From the NCBI RefSeq assembly GCF_002917105.1, contig NZ_PQFZ01000027.1, positions 1 through 64,000 on the forward strand: a stretch of 64,000 bases of DNA, in the 5' to 3' direction. The notes under the pieces are model-generated. The model made no database searches and had not been told where the DNA came from. It saw only the letters and a program-made list of their open reading frames with translations. The position numbers and the translations under genes were made by a program. Source of the stretch: Allobosea psychrotolerans (lineage in GTDB: Bacteria; Pseudomonadota; Alphaproteobacteria; Rhizobiales; Beijerinckiaceae). Position 1 is the first letter of the stretch. Every line of letters begins with the position of its first letter. Shown here one piece after another: positions 8,061 through 16,358 of the stretch.

Positions 8061-9076
8061 TGGTCGAGCAGGACTTTCAGCGTGGCGAAGGAGAGCGGGC
8101 GCTTGCCGTCCTCGATCTCATGGATGAGCGAAACCAGCGTAACCAGCGCCGGGGTGGCGACACCCGCCTCGCGGCCCAGCGTCGCGATGATGCCGATCTG
8201 CGGATCGACCTCGGTCTTGCGCTTGCGCACAGCCAGATCGCGCCAGATGCCGGAATGGGTTTTTGCCGTCCGGGAGGTGTAGTCGGCGAGCCAGGCAATC
8301 GTCTCGATCTGCGGGCCTTCAGGCCGGCCGGGGGCAAAGACCATCGGATCGAACGCGCCGAAGCCGAGCGAGCGTACGCCGCGCGCAGCGGCGACCGCGC
8401 CGACCTCGCGACCGAGCGCGAGCCAGACCGGCAGCCGCTCGGGATCGGCGAAATTCGCCGACATCGACTCATCCGTCAGCGCCGTGCCGAACAACATCGC
8501 GCCATAGGCGAGCTTGCCCCAGAGCGAACCCCAGATGTTGTCGGTCACGACCGAGTCCTGGTCGAAGAGCTTCAGCAACGCATGCATCTCGTGCAGGCGC
8601 GGCGTCATCGCCCCGTCGAGTTCGCCGACGACGACCGCGCCGCGATTGCCGTACAAGATCTCGCCCGGCCCGTGCCAGTCCGCGCCGAAATTGACGAAGC
8701 AGCCCATGGTGCGCGCCTCGCCGACCTGGCTTGCGATCGTCAACTCGTTGAGACCGTTCTGGGCGGAGAGCACGAATCCGTCCGCCGCGAGATGCGGCTT
8801 CAGCGCCGCGACCGCAGCTTCGGTCGCGCCGGCCTTCACCGCCAGCACGATGCGCTTATAGGTACCGGTCAGTTCGGCCGGCGTCGCCGCCGGGACGACC
8901 TGGCGGAACTCCTCGATCGGCCCGGTGATCGCAAGGCCCGTCATGCGGCAGGCCTCGACATGCTCAGGCACGATATCGACGAGGAGGACAGGGATGCCGG
9001 CGCGGGCCCAATAGGCGCCCAGCGTGCCGCCGATCGCGCCTGCGCCCCAGATCAGGATGGGTTCGGGTGTGGTCAT
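8033..9076 (-). CDS. ketopantoate reductase-like (ApbA/PanE family) oxidoreductase
   Basis: A 347-residue protein with the N-terminal Rossmann motif Gly-Ala-Gly-Ala-Ile-Gly-Gly at 11-17, the substrate-loop Val-Lys-Ala near 80, and the PanE-type C-terminal helical domain with an internal Lys in Gly-Ser-Leu-Trp-Gly-Lys-Leu. Canonical PanE proteins are near 300 residues; this one is longer and lies beside an SDR rather than panB/panC. A catabolic 2-hydroxy-acid or 2-keto-acid oxidoreductase role is as likely as pantothenate synthesis. Confidence 0.82.
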   Translation of the reverse strand: MTTPEPILIWGAGAIGGTLGAYWARAGIPVLLVDIVPEHVEACRMTGLAITGPIEEFRQVVPAATPAELTGTYKRIVLAVKAGATEAAVAALKPHLAADGFVLSAQNGLNELTIASQVGEARTMGCFVNFGADWHGPGEILYGNRGAVVVGELDGAMTPRLHEMHALLKLFDQDSVVTDNIWGSLWGKLAYGAMLFGTALTDESMSANFADPERLPVWLALGREVGAVAAARGVRSLGFGAFDPMVFAPGRPEGPQIETIAWLADYTSRTAKTHSGIWRDLAVRKRKTEVDPQIGIIATLGREAGVATPALVTLVSLIHEIEDGKRPLSFATLKVLLDQCKSASTIA

Positions 9077-9100
9077 GGCGCCGGCCTTTCCACCTTGAAG

Positions 9101-9213
9101 CCCTCATCCTGAGGAGCAGCCGAAGGCTGCGTCTCGAAGGATGCTCCAGATGACTCCGGAGCCTCCTGAACCATCCTTCGAGACGCCGCTGCGCGGCTCC
9201 TCAGGATGAGGGC
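9101..9213. repeat. dispersed ~115-bp inverted repeat, copy 1
   Basis: Begins CCCTCATCCTGAGGAG and ends with the reverse complement CTCCTCAGGATGAGGG; internal GTCTCGAAGGATGCTCC and CATCCTTCGAGAC also pair, so the unit can fold into one long cruciform. Two further copies are at 34197-34309 and 43366-43487. All three lie between genes and none carries an ORF. I recognise this as a common intergenic palindrome of Hyphomicrobiales; its function is unknown. Confidence 0.8.
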
Positions 9214-9236
9214 TGTGGTGGGATGAAGCGCGTCCA

Positions 9237-10187
9237 TCATGCCTGCCCTGCCATCTCGACGTCACCATGGGTCGCGACATGGACGAGCCCGTCGGGCGTG
9301 ACCCAGCCGCGATACATGCCTTCGGAATTATAGGGCGCGACGATGGCGCCATCGGCATCGATGGCGACGAGGCCGGCGCCGATCCTGTGCGCCGTCAATT
9401 CGGCCAGGACCGTGTCGGTCGCCTGTTTCAGGCTCAGCCCCTTATAGGCGATCAGCGACGCGATCTCGTGGCCGACGCAATAGCGGATGAAATACTCGCC
9501 CTTGCCGGTGCCGGAGACGGCGCAGCGACCGTCGCGGGCGTAGGTGCCGGCCCCGATGATGGGGGAATCGCCGACGCGCCCGACCGGCTTGTTGGTGTAG
9601 CCGCCGGTCGAGGTCGCCGCGGCGAGATGACCTTGCACATCGCGCGCAACCGCGCCGACCGTGCCGTGCTTTTCCGCCTCGCTCGCTTCCGAGGCCGTGC
9701 CTACTAGTTCCCGGATCTTCATCGAGGAGAGGTTCTTGCGGCGGCGCTCGGTCGAGAAATGCTCGTTCTCGACCATATCGAGGCCTTCATGCTCGGCGAA
9801 GGCGTCTCCGGCCGCGCCCGCCAGCAGCAGCGGATCGCCGCGCCGCATCAAGGCCTTCGCGGCGCTGACCGGGTTCTTGACGCGCTTGACGCCGCAGAGT
9901 GCGCCAGCCGCCAGCGTCGCGCCATCCATGATCGAAACGTCGAGCTCATGCTCGCCATCGGCATTGAAGGCCGCGCCGTGGCCAGCGTTGAAATGGGGCG
10001 AATCCTCCATCACAAGCACGGCCGCTTCGACGGCATCCACCGCGGTGCCGCCCCTGGCGAGGATCGCCCAGCCCGCGCGCAAGGAGGCTGCGAGATCGGC
10101 CCGGGCCTGCGCCCATTCGGCGTGGGTCATCTCGGCCTTGGGCAGCGTGCCGCAGCCGCCATGAATGGCGAGAGCGATGTTGGTCAT
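9237..10187 (-). CDS. isoaspartyl peptidase / L-asparaginase (Ntn-hydrolase)
   Basis: About 316 residues, the usual length of plant-type asparaginases. It starts with the family motif Ala-Ile-His-Gly-Gly-Cys-Gly and contains Pro-His-Phe-Asn-Ala-Gly-His-Gly-Ala near 64-72. The autoprocessing and nucleophilic threonine is Thr176 in His-Gly-Thr-Val-Gly-Ala-Val. After self-cleavage the enzyme removes isoaspartyl residues from dipeptides and hydrolyses asparagine. I start at ATG 10187 rather than the longer frame because the longer N-terminus is translated repeat DNA and GAGG lies about 9 bp upstream. It sits downstream of a peptide-type binding protein on the same strand, which suggests a role in using imported isoaspartyl or related peptides. 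Confidence 0.9.
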   Translation of the reverse strand: MTNIALAIHGGCGTLPKAEMTHAEWAQARADLAASLRAGWAILARGGTAVDAVEAAVLVMEDSPHFNAGHGAAFNADGEHELDVSIMDGATLAAGALCGVKRVKNPVSAAKALMRRGDPLLLAGAAGDAFAEHEGLDMVENEHFSTERRRKNLSSMKIRELVGTASEASEAEKHGTVGAVARDVQGHLAAATSTGGYTNKPVGRVGDSPIIGAGTYARDGRCAVSGTGKGEYFIRYCVGHEIASLIAYKGLSLKQATDTVLAELTAHRIGAGLVAIDADGAIVAPYNSEGMYRGWVTPDGLVHVATHGDVEMAGQA

Positions 10188-10207
10188 GTGATGGAACCTC
10201 GGAACGG

Positions 10208-10288
10208 GGCAGTCGGCAATAGGCAATAGGCAGTCGGACGAGCGGTCGGCGGCAGAAAACGACTGCCGACTGCCCATTGCCGACTGCC
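10208..10288. repeat. CAGTCGGCAAT-type inverted repeat cluster
   Basis: Left part has repeated units of GGCAGTCGGCAATAGGCA at 10208-10237; the right part at 10261-10288 holds their reverse complement (GACTGCC, GCCGACTGCCC, ATTGCCGACTGCC). Together they form an imperfect long hairpin that fills the gap between the binding-protein stop and the asparaginase start. Unlike any other repeat in the window. Confidence 0.7.
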
Positions 10289-10295
10289 TGCCCGC

Positions 10296-11888
10296 TCACT
10301 TCTTGGCGGGCTTGATGTCCATCGCCAGCGTGTCCTCGTCGACGCGCGGGGCGATCGTGACCTTGTCCTTCTGCATCGCCCAGGCCGAACCGACAGCGAC
10401 GATCGGCAGGCGCGGCCGGTCCTTGGCGACGATGGCGTTGGCGTCGGCGAGGTATTTGTTGCGCTTGGCCTCGTCCATCTCGACGCCGGCATCCTCGATC
10501 AGCTTGTCGAGCTCGGCGTTCTTGTAGCCGAGCACATTGAAGGGGCCGAGCTTCTTGGCGGGATCGTTGGAGTGCACGACCGAGGAGAGCGTGTAGTTCG
10601 CCTCGCCCGTCAGCGTGCCCCAGCCGGACATCGCCAGCGAGAACTCGCCGCGCGAGCGGGCCGGGAAGAAGACCGCGCCCGGCTGGGCGTTGGCGTTCAC
10701 CTCGATGCCGATGCGGGCCAGCATCTGCGCGATCGAAGTGCCGACCTGGCGATCGCCCGGCAGGCGGTCGCTGGTGAAGGAGAAGGTCACCTTGAAGCCA
10801 TTGGCGTAACCGGCCTCCTCCATCAGCTTCTTGGCCTTGGCGAGATCGGGCTTCAGCGGCGGCAGCGAGGAGTTGAAGCCCGCAATGCTGGCGGTGACGA
10901 GCTGGTTGACCGGAGCCCCCAGCCCTTCCATCGCGATCTCGACCAGGGCCGGCCGGTCGATGGCGAGGTCGATCGCCTCGCGCACCTTTGCGTCCTGCAG
11001 CGGGTTCTTCGCCAGCGGCGAGCCGTCCTTGGCGCTGATCTGCGGAGCCTTGTCCCGCATGTCGAGCTCCATGTTGAAGACATAGACCGTGTCGATGGTC
11101 GCGACCGAGAGCTTGGGGTCGCGCTTCAGCGTCGCGACGTCGGAGGACGGCGCGCGGACGATGATATCGACCTGGCCGGCCTTGAGCTGGGCGACGCGGG
11201 CGGCGTCATTGGGCAATTCCTTGCGGATGACCCGAGCCCATGGCTCCTTCGGCCCCCAATAGCCGTCGAAACGCTCCAGAACCATCTGGTCCTTCGGCGT
11301 CCAGGAGACGAATTTGTAGGGGCCGGTGCCGATCGCCGCCTTGCCGGAGTTGAAGGCCTCGTTGGCGTTGTCCTTGGTCAGGCCAGCGGCGGCCTTGGCC
11401 GAGACGATGAACAGGCGGATGAAGTCGTTGGGCAGATTGGGCGCCGGTCCGTCGGTGACGATATGCACCGTCAGCGGATCGATGATCTTCACCTCCTTGA
11501 CCCGACGAACATAGATCGTGGTCGGGTTGGGGCCCGAGACGACCGGGATGCGCTCGATCGAGAACTTGACGTCCTCGGCGGTGAAATCCGAGCCGTCGTG
11601 GAATTTCACGCCGGGACGCAGCTTGAACTCCCAAACGGAGGGCTCAATCGCCTTCCAGCTCAAGGCGAGGCGCGGCTCGATCTGGAGTTTGTCGCCGGAC
11701 CAGGTCAGCGTGTCGAAGACATGCTTGAGCGCTTCGGCGTGAGTACCGGTCGCTGTGAAATGCGGATCGATCGAATCCGGGCCGGCGCGCACGCCGATCG
11801 TGAGGTTCTGGGCGAGGGCTGCGGTCGAAACCGACATGCCGAGCATGGCCGCAAGCGCGAGCGAGCGAAGGGAAAGTGAGAGCGTCAT
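10296..11888 (-). CDS. ABC transporter binding protein, family 5 (peptide/nickel type)
   Basis: About 530 residues with a signal peptide ending Ala-Ala-Leu-Ala-Gln (1-25) and the family-5 extracellular binding domain, seen in Ser-Ile-Asp-Pro-His-Phe, Leu-Thr-Trp, Leu-Arg-Pro-Gly-Val-Lys-Phe-His-Asp-Gly and Ile-Gly-Thr-Gly-Pro-Tyr. It would deliver peptides or similar amides to the permease complex encoded at 13520-17356 on the other strand. The frame continues upstream to 12101, but the ATG at 11888 starts a clean signal peptide while the extension crosses a RIME-like repeat. Separated from the asparaginase gene by 108 bp of repeat. Confidence 0.9.
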   Translation of the reverse strand: MTLSLSLRSLALAAMLGMSVSTAALAQNLTIGVRAGPDSIDPHFTATGTHAEALKHVFDTLTWSGDKLQIEPRLALSWKAIEPSVWEFKLRPGVKFHDGSDFTAEDVKFSIERIPVVSGPNPTTIYVRRVKEVKIIDPLTVHIVTDGPAPNLPNDFIRLFIVSAKAAAGLTKDNANEAFNSGKAAIGTGPYKFVSWTPKDQMVLERFDGYWGPKEPWARVIRKELPNDAARVAQLKAGQVDIIVRAPSSDVATLKRDPKLSVATIDTVYVFNMELDMRDKAPQISAKDGSPLAKNPLQDAKVREAIDLAIDRPALVEIAMEGLGAPVNQLVTASIAGFNSSLPPLKPDLAKAKKLMEEAGYANGFKVTFSFTSDRLPGDRQVGTSIAQMLARIGIEVNANAQPGAVFFPARSRGEFSLAMSGWGTLTGEANYTLSSVVHSNDPAKKLGPFNVLGYKNAELDKLIEDAGVEMDEAKRNKYLADANAIVAKDRPRLPIVAVGSAWAMQKDKVTIAPRVDEDTLAMDIKPAKK

Positions 11889-11966
11889 GATGGGGATCCT
11901 CTGAGATCTGTCATGCCATTTTCGAGCGGCGGCATGATCGGTTGATTCCACGCGATGGTTCTTCTC

Positions 11967-12070
11967 TAGAGCGATTTCCGATCCTACTGGATCGGAAATC
12001 GCTCTATCCTTTTGTTTTGACACGTTTTCTTCACGCGAACCGGTGTCCACTTCGCTCGAAAACGCTTCTA
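11967..12070. repeat. RIME-like palindromic element, best copy
   Basis: A perfect 18-bp stem (TAGAGCGATTTCCGATCC at 11967-11984, its complement at 11989-12006, loop TACT) is followed by an AT-rich stretch, then TTCTTCACGCGAACCGG and CACTTCGCTCGAAAACGCTTCTA. Degenerate copies are at 45256-45383 (opposite orientation), 46495-46592 and 20479-20600. It matches the general plan of Rhizobiales intergenic mosaic elements; naming it RIME is from memory. It separates the binding protein from the MarR gene. Confidence 0.75.
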
Positions 12071-12143
12071 GTGAGCCCGGCAGGCAGTCTCGACGTGCCA
12101 CGCTGCGCCGGTTCTTTGGAAAGACGGTTCGGATGCCTCCGGG

Positions 12144-12686
12144 CTATGTCTGGTTCTCGAGATCATTGGGCCAGGTCGGTGAGGCGATGACGAGCTTGTC
12201 CATCAATTCGCAGAGCTGGCGCTGCTCGGCTTCGCTGAGCCCTTCCAGCATGGTGGTCTGCTGCTGGACCATCAGCGGCATCGTCTCATCGAAGATCGCG
12301 CGACCGGCGTTGGTCAGGCGCAGTACGAAGCTGCGCAGATCGTCGCGATCGGTCTCGCGCTTGAGCAGGCGGCGGGTCAAAAGCTTCTGGATGGCGCGCG
12401 AGAGCGTGTTCTTGGGCAGGCCGGAGGAGGCCACGATGTTCTTGGCGGCGACGCCATCCCTCAGGCCGACGGCGTAGAGCACGACGAATTCGGGCCGCAC
12501 CAGCCCATAGCGCGTCTCGATCCAGCGATAGACGGGATCGTTGAAGCGGAAGGCGATGAAGTTCAGCCGGAAGGACAGCCAGCAGGGGTTGTCCCAGAGC
12601 TTGGTGATGGTGAGCGGATCAAGGTCGCGCAGCGCGGCCTCGCGCTCATGGTCGAGACGCGACAGGGCGGTCGGGGCGCGGCGCAT
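12144..12686 (-). CDS. MarR-family transcriptional regulator
   Basis: A 180-residue winged-helix regulator. Pro-Glu-Phe-Val-Val-Leu-Tyr-Ala-Val (about 69-77), then the recognition region Ala-Ala-Lys-Asn-Ile-Val-Ala-Ser-Ser-Gly-Leu-Pro-Lys-Asn-Thr-Leu-Ser-Arg and the wing Lys-Arg-Glu-Thr-Asp-Arg-Asp-Asp-Leu-Arg-Ser fit the MarR pattern. It is divergent from the creatininase-permease operon with only 109 bp between starts and next to the binding protein, so it is the probable local repressor for the whole peptide/amide cluster. Confidence 0.85.
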   Translation of the reverse strand: MRRAPTALSRLDHEREAALRDLDPLTITKLWDNPCWLSFRLNFIAFRFNDPVYRWIETRYGLVRPEFVVLYAVGLRDGVAAKNIVASSGLPKNTLSRAIQKLLTRRLLKRETDRDDLRSFVLRLTNAGRAIFDETMPLMVQQQTTMLEGLSEAEQRQLCELMDKLVIASPTWPNDLENQT

Positions 12687-12795
12687 GATCAGCTCCCTGA
12701 TTTAGTTCCAAATGGAACTTGACGCTCCTGAAAGCGGGAGTCAAGGATGGCCCAGCCATCGGATTTTGCCACTCTTTTTCTGCAAGGAACGGGCC

Positions 12796-13497
12796 GTGCG
12801 CATCGCACAGATGAACTGGATGCAGGTCGAGGCGCAAGCCAGGCGGGACGACCGCTGCGTCCTGCCGCTCGGCAGCGTCGAGCAGCACGCCTATCTGAGC
12901 CTGGCGACAGACGCGATCCTCTCCGAAAAAGTGGCTCAGGATGCGGCGGAACCGCTCGACATCCCGGTCTTTCCCGTGCTCGCCTACGGCATGACGCCGG
13001 GCTTTGCCGCCTATCCCGGCACCGTCTCGCTGCGGCTGAGCACGTATATTGCAGTGGTCGAGGACATGCTCGAAGGATTCTACCGCTCCGGCTTCCGCCG
13101 CATCGTACTGGTCAACGGCCATGGCGGCAATTCGCCGGCCATGACCTTCTGCACGGAGTGGATGGGCGTGAGGACCGATGCCAGCGTCAGGATGCACAAT
13201 TGGTGGGCGGGGCCGCGTTTTCAGGCAGCCGTGAAGGCGATCGATACGGCGGCTTCGCACGCGTCCTGGATGGAGAACTTCCCCTGGACGCGGCTGGAAG
13301 GCGTGGCGGTGCCTAATGCCGCGAAACCACCCTTCAATGCGGCGCTTTATCAGGCAGCCAACCCGGCCCGGAAGCGCGAGATCCTGGGCGACGGCAATTT
13401 CCACGGCCGCTACCAGCGCTCCGACGAGGAGATGCTGAGCCTCTGGCAGATCGGCGTCGAGGAGACCCGCGCGGCGATGGTCGAGGACTGGCCGTGA
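12796..13497 (+). CDS. creatininase-family amidohydrolase
   Basis: About 233 residues. The metal-ligand pattern of the creatininase family is present: Gly-Ser-Val-Glu-Gln-His-Ala-Tyr-Leu-Ser-Leu-Ala-Thr-Asp (Glu29, His31, Asp39), Asn-Gly-His-Gly-Gly-Asn at 107-112, and Glu121. Members hydrolyse cyclic amides (creatinine) or formamides in cofactor synthesis. I chose the GTG at 12796 with AAGGA seven bases upstream; the longer in-frame ATG at 12712 would start inside the MarR promoter and adds residues unlike the family. It leads the transporter operon, so its substrate is probably what the importer brings in or a product of it. Confidence 0.82.
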   Translation: MRIAQMNWMQVEAQARRDDRCVLPLGSVEQHAYLSLATDAILSEKVAQDAAEPLDIPVFPVLAYGMTPGFAAYPGTVSLRLSTYIAVVEDMLEGFYRSGFRRIVLVNGHGGNSPAMTFCTEWMGVRTDASVRMHNWWAGPRFQAAVKAIDTAASHASWMENFPWTRLEGVAVPNAAKPPFNAALYQAANPARKREILGDGNFHGRYQRSDEEMLSLWQIGVEETRAAMVEDWP

Positions 13498-13519
13498 GGC
13501 GACGCCACGGCGCCCGCCC

Positions 13520-14491
13520 ATGCTAGGCCATGTCATCGAGCGCGTGGTGCAGGCCCTCGCCGTCATGCTGGTCATGTCGGCGCTGGTCTTCGTCGGCGTC
13601 TACGCCATCGGCAACCCTATCGATGTGCTGATCGGCCCCGATGTCAGCCAGGACATCAGGCTCGAGACCATCGCACGCTATGGGCTCGACCGGCCGCTCT
13701 GGGAGCAGTACTTCACCTTCCTCGGGCGCATCCTGCACGGTGATTTCGGCCGCTCCTTCGTCTTCGGCATGCCGGTGCTCGACCTGATCCTGTCGCGCCT
13801 GCCGGCGACCCTGGAACTGACGCTGTTGGCCGTCTGCGGCGCCGCGCTGATCGGCATTCCCGCCGGCATCTATGCCGGCTACCGGCCCGACGGCCTGCCC
13901 GCCAAGATCATCATGGCGGTCTCGATCCTGGGCTTCTCGGTGCCGACCTTCTGGATCGGCCTCGTGCTGATCATCGCCTTCGCGGTCGAATTGCAATGGC
14001 TGCCGGCGGGCGGGCGCGGCGACACGGCCTCGCTCTTCGGCATCGAATGGAGCTTCCTGACGCTCAACGGGCTCAGTCATCTCTTGCTGCCGGCGCTGAA
14101 CCTCGCCTTCTTCAAGCTCGCCTTGATGACGCGCCTCGCACGGGCCGGCACGCGCGAGGTGATGCTGACCGACACGGTGAAATTCGCCCGGGCCGCCGGT
14201 CTCTCGGAATGGACCGTACTGCGCCGGCATGTGCTGCGATTGATCGCGATCCCGATCGTCACGGTCTTCGGACTGGAATTCGCCTCGACGCTGGCTTTCG
14301 CCGTCGTTACCGAGACGATCTTCTCCTGGCCCGGCATCGGCAAGCTCATCATCGATTCGATCACCTCGCTCGACCGGCCGGTGATGGTCGCCTATCTCAT
14401 GCTCGTCGCCTGCGTCTTCATCACCATCAACTTCCTGGTCGATCTCGCCTATGTCGGGCTCGATCCACGCCTGCGGAAGGCGCGCGCCTGA
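13520..14491 (+). CDS. peptide-type ABC permease, DppB/OppB family
   Basis: A 323-residue inner-membrane permease. N-terminal helix, the long periplasmic region Arg-Tyr-Gly-Leu-Asp-Arg-Pro-Leu-Trp-Glu-Gln-Tyr, and the EAA loop in Phe-Ala-Arg-Ala-Ala-Gly-Leu-Ser match DppB/OppB. Works with DppC-like permease and two ATPases. It begins 22 bp after the creatininase stop and ends with TGATG overlap into the next permease, so the genes are coupled. Confidence 0.92.
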   Translation: MLGHVIERVVQALAVMLVMSALVFVGVYAIGNPIDVLIGPDVSQDIRLETIARYGLDRPLWEQYFTFLGRILHGDFGRSFVFGMPVLDLILSRLPATLELTLLAVCGAALIGIPAGIYAGYRPDGLPAKIIMAVSILGFSVPTFWIGLVLIIAFAVELQWLPAGGRGDTASLFGIEWSFLTLNGLSHLLLPALNLAFFKLALMTRLARAGTREVMLTDTVKFARAAGLSEWTVLRRHVLRLIAIPIVTVFGLEFASTLAFAVVTETIFSWPGIGKLIIDSITSLDRPVMVAYLMLVACVFITINFLVDLAYVGLDPRLRKARA

Positions 14492-15369
14492 TGAAGCCCG
14501 CCTCCCCGATCGCCCGTTTCTGGGCCGAATTCCGCGAGAGCCGGGTCGCGCTCGCCGCACTCGCCGTCGTGGTGCTGATGATCGGCGTCGCACTGCTCGC
14601 TCCGCTCGTCGCCCCGCAGGACCCCTATGACCTCGCCAATCTCGTGCTGATGGATGCGCGCCGGCCGCCGGGCTTCGTCGGTTCGGCCGGCTACACTCAT
14701 ATCCTGGGCACGGACGCGCAGGGACGCGACCTGTTCTCGGCCATCCTCTACGGCCTGCGCATCTCCTTGCAGATGGGTTTGATCGCCGGCTCCTGCGCCT
14801 TTGCAATCGGCGTCAGCCTGGGGTTGGGCGCGGCCTATGTCGGGGGGCGCTGGGAGGCCTTCATCATGCGGGTGATCGACCTGCAGCTCGCCTTTCCCGC
14901 GATCCTGCTCGCGCTCGTGCTCTCGGCCCTGCTCGGCCAGGGCAAGGCGCAACTCATCACCGCGCTCACCGCCGCCCAATACGCCTATTTCGCGCGCACC
15001 GCCCATGGCGCGGCGGCGGCCGAACGCGGCAAGGACTATATCGAAGCGGCGCTCTCGACGCCGCTACCTGGCTGGCAGGTCGTCTTCCGCCACATCCTGC
15101 CGAACTGCCTGCCGCCCCTGATCGTGATCGCGTCCGTGCAGGTCGCCAACGCCATCGCGCTCGAAGCGACATTGTCCTTCCTCGGCGTCGGACTTCCGGT
15201 CACCGAACCCTCGCTCGGCATGCTGATCTCGAACGGCTTCCAGTACATGCTGTCTGGCCGCTACTGGATCTCGATCTATCCCGGCATCGCCCTGATCGTA
15301 CTGATCGTCGCCATCAACCTCGTCGGCGACCAGATCCGCGACCAGGTCAATCCGAGGTTGAAGCGATGA
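14491..15369 (+). CDS. peptide-type ABC permease, DppC/OppC family
   Basis: About 292 residues from the ATG that overlaps the previous TGA by one base. It has the OppC N-terminal segment, His-Ile-Leu-Gly-Thr-Asp-Ala-Gln-Gly-Arg-Asp typical of DppC, and the EAA loop near Tyr-Ile-Glu-Ala-Ala. Its stop overlaps the next ATPase start by four bases (ATGA). The longer frame opening at 13996 is a shadow inside dppB and was not used. Confidence 0.92.
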   Translation: MKPASPIARFWAEFRESRVALAALAVVVLMIGVALLAPLVAPQDPYDLANLVLMDARRPPGFVGSAGYTHILGTDAQGRDLFSAILYGLRISLQMGLIAGSCAFAIGVSLGLGAAYVGGRWEAFIMRVIDLQLAFPAILLALVLSALLGQGKAQLITALTAAQYAYFARTAHGAAAAERGKDYIEAALSTPLPGWQVVFRHILPNCLPPLIVIASVQVANAIALEATLSFLGVGLPVTEPSLGMLISNGFQYMLSGRYWISIYPGIALIVLIVAINLVGDQIRDQVNPRLKR

Positions 15370-16358
15370 GCGGCGGCGCGGCCACGGCGCCGCTGCTGGA
15401 GGTCGAGGCGCTCGCGACGCATTTCTTCACCCGCGCCGGGGTGGTGAAGGCGGTCGACGGCGTTTCCTTTCGTCTCAGCAAGGGCGAGGTCATGGGTCTC
15501 GTCGGCGAGTCCGGCTCGGGCAAGAGCGTCACCGGCTTCTCGCTGCTGGGCCTGGTCGATCCGCCCGGCCGAATCGCCTCGGGGGCCGTGCGCTTCGAGG
15601 GACAGAACCTGGTTTCGATGCGGCCCTCGCAACTGCGGCGGCTGCGGGGCAAGCGCATCGCCATGGTCTTCCAGGACCCGGCGACGACGCTGAACCCGGT
15701 CATCACCATCGGCGAGCAGATGCGCATGGCCCTGGAAGCCCATGGCGTGACCGGCGAGCAGGCGACGCGCGCACGCAGCGTCGCCGTCCTGACCCGCGTC
15801 GGAATTCCCGATGCCGCGCGCCGCCTGGGCGCCTATCCGCACGAGTTCTCCGGCGGCATGCGCCAGCGCGTCGCGATCGCAATCGCGCTGCTGCATGATC
15901 CCGCTTTGCTGATCGCCGACGAGCCGACGACGGCGCTCGACGTCTCGATCCAGGCGCAGATCCTGGCCGAGATGAAGGCGCTCGTCGCCGATCTCGGCAT
16001 GGCGCTGATCTGGATCAGCCACGACCTCGCCACCGTCTCCTCGCTCGCCGACAAGATCGCGGTGATGTATGCCGGGCGCATCGTCGAGGCCGGCCCGACG
16101 GCGGCCGTGCTGCGCAATCCGCGCCACCCCTATACGCGCGGGCTGCTGGATTCCCTGCCGGCGCGGGCCGAGCCCGGCCGCGATCTGGTGCAGATTCCGG
16201 GCTCCACGCCCTTGCTGCTCTCGCTGCCGCCGGGCTGCGCTTTCGCACCGCGCTGTCCGCGCGCCGACGCCGCCTGCCAGGTGATGCCGGAGCTGGTGAC
16301 GGAACGCCTGCGCCAGCATCGCTGCCACCATCCGCTCGGGCTGGAGGTCGCGACATGA
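15366..16358 (+). CDS. peptide-type ABC ATPase, DppD/OppD family
   Basis: A 330-residue ATPase. Walker A Gly-Glu-Ser-Gly-Ser-Gly-Lys-Ser is at 47-54; the signature Phe-Ser-Gly-Gly-Met-Arg-Gln-Arg and Walker B Leu-Leu-Ile-Ala-Asp-Glu-Pro follow. The C-terminal oligopeptide-ABC extension carries the cysteine-rich Phe-Ala-Pro-Arg-Cys motif that binds an Fe-S cluster in some homologues. Overlaps both neighbours by ATGA, so translation is tightly coupled. Confidence 0.92.
   Translation: MSGGAATAPLLEVEALATHFFTRAGVVKAVDGVSFRLSKGEVMGLVGESGSGKSVTGFSLLGLVDPPGRIASGAVRFEGQNLVSMRPSQLRRLRGKRIAMVFQDPATTLNPVITIGEQMRMALEAHGVTGEQATRARSVAVLTRVGIPDAARRLGAYPHEFSGGMRQRVAIAIALLHDPALLIADEPTTALDVSIQAQILAEMKALVADLGMALIWISHDLATVSSLADKIAVMYAGRIVEAGPTAAVLRNPRHPYTRGLLDSLPARAEPGRDLVQIPGSTPLLLSLPPGCAFAPRCPRADAACQVMPELVTERLRQHRCHHPLGLEVAT

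Noticed and set aside
9101..9213. CRISPR-like repeat or sRNA gene
   Set aside because: The repeat units are inverted rather than regularly spaced direct repeats, and other copies lie far away; no promoter or T-run indicates an sRNA.
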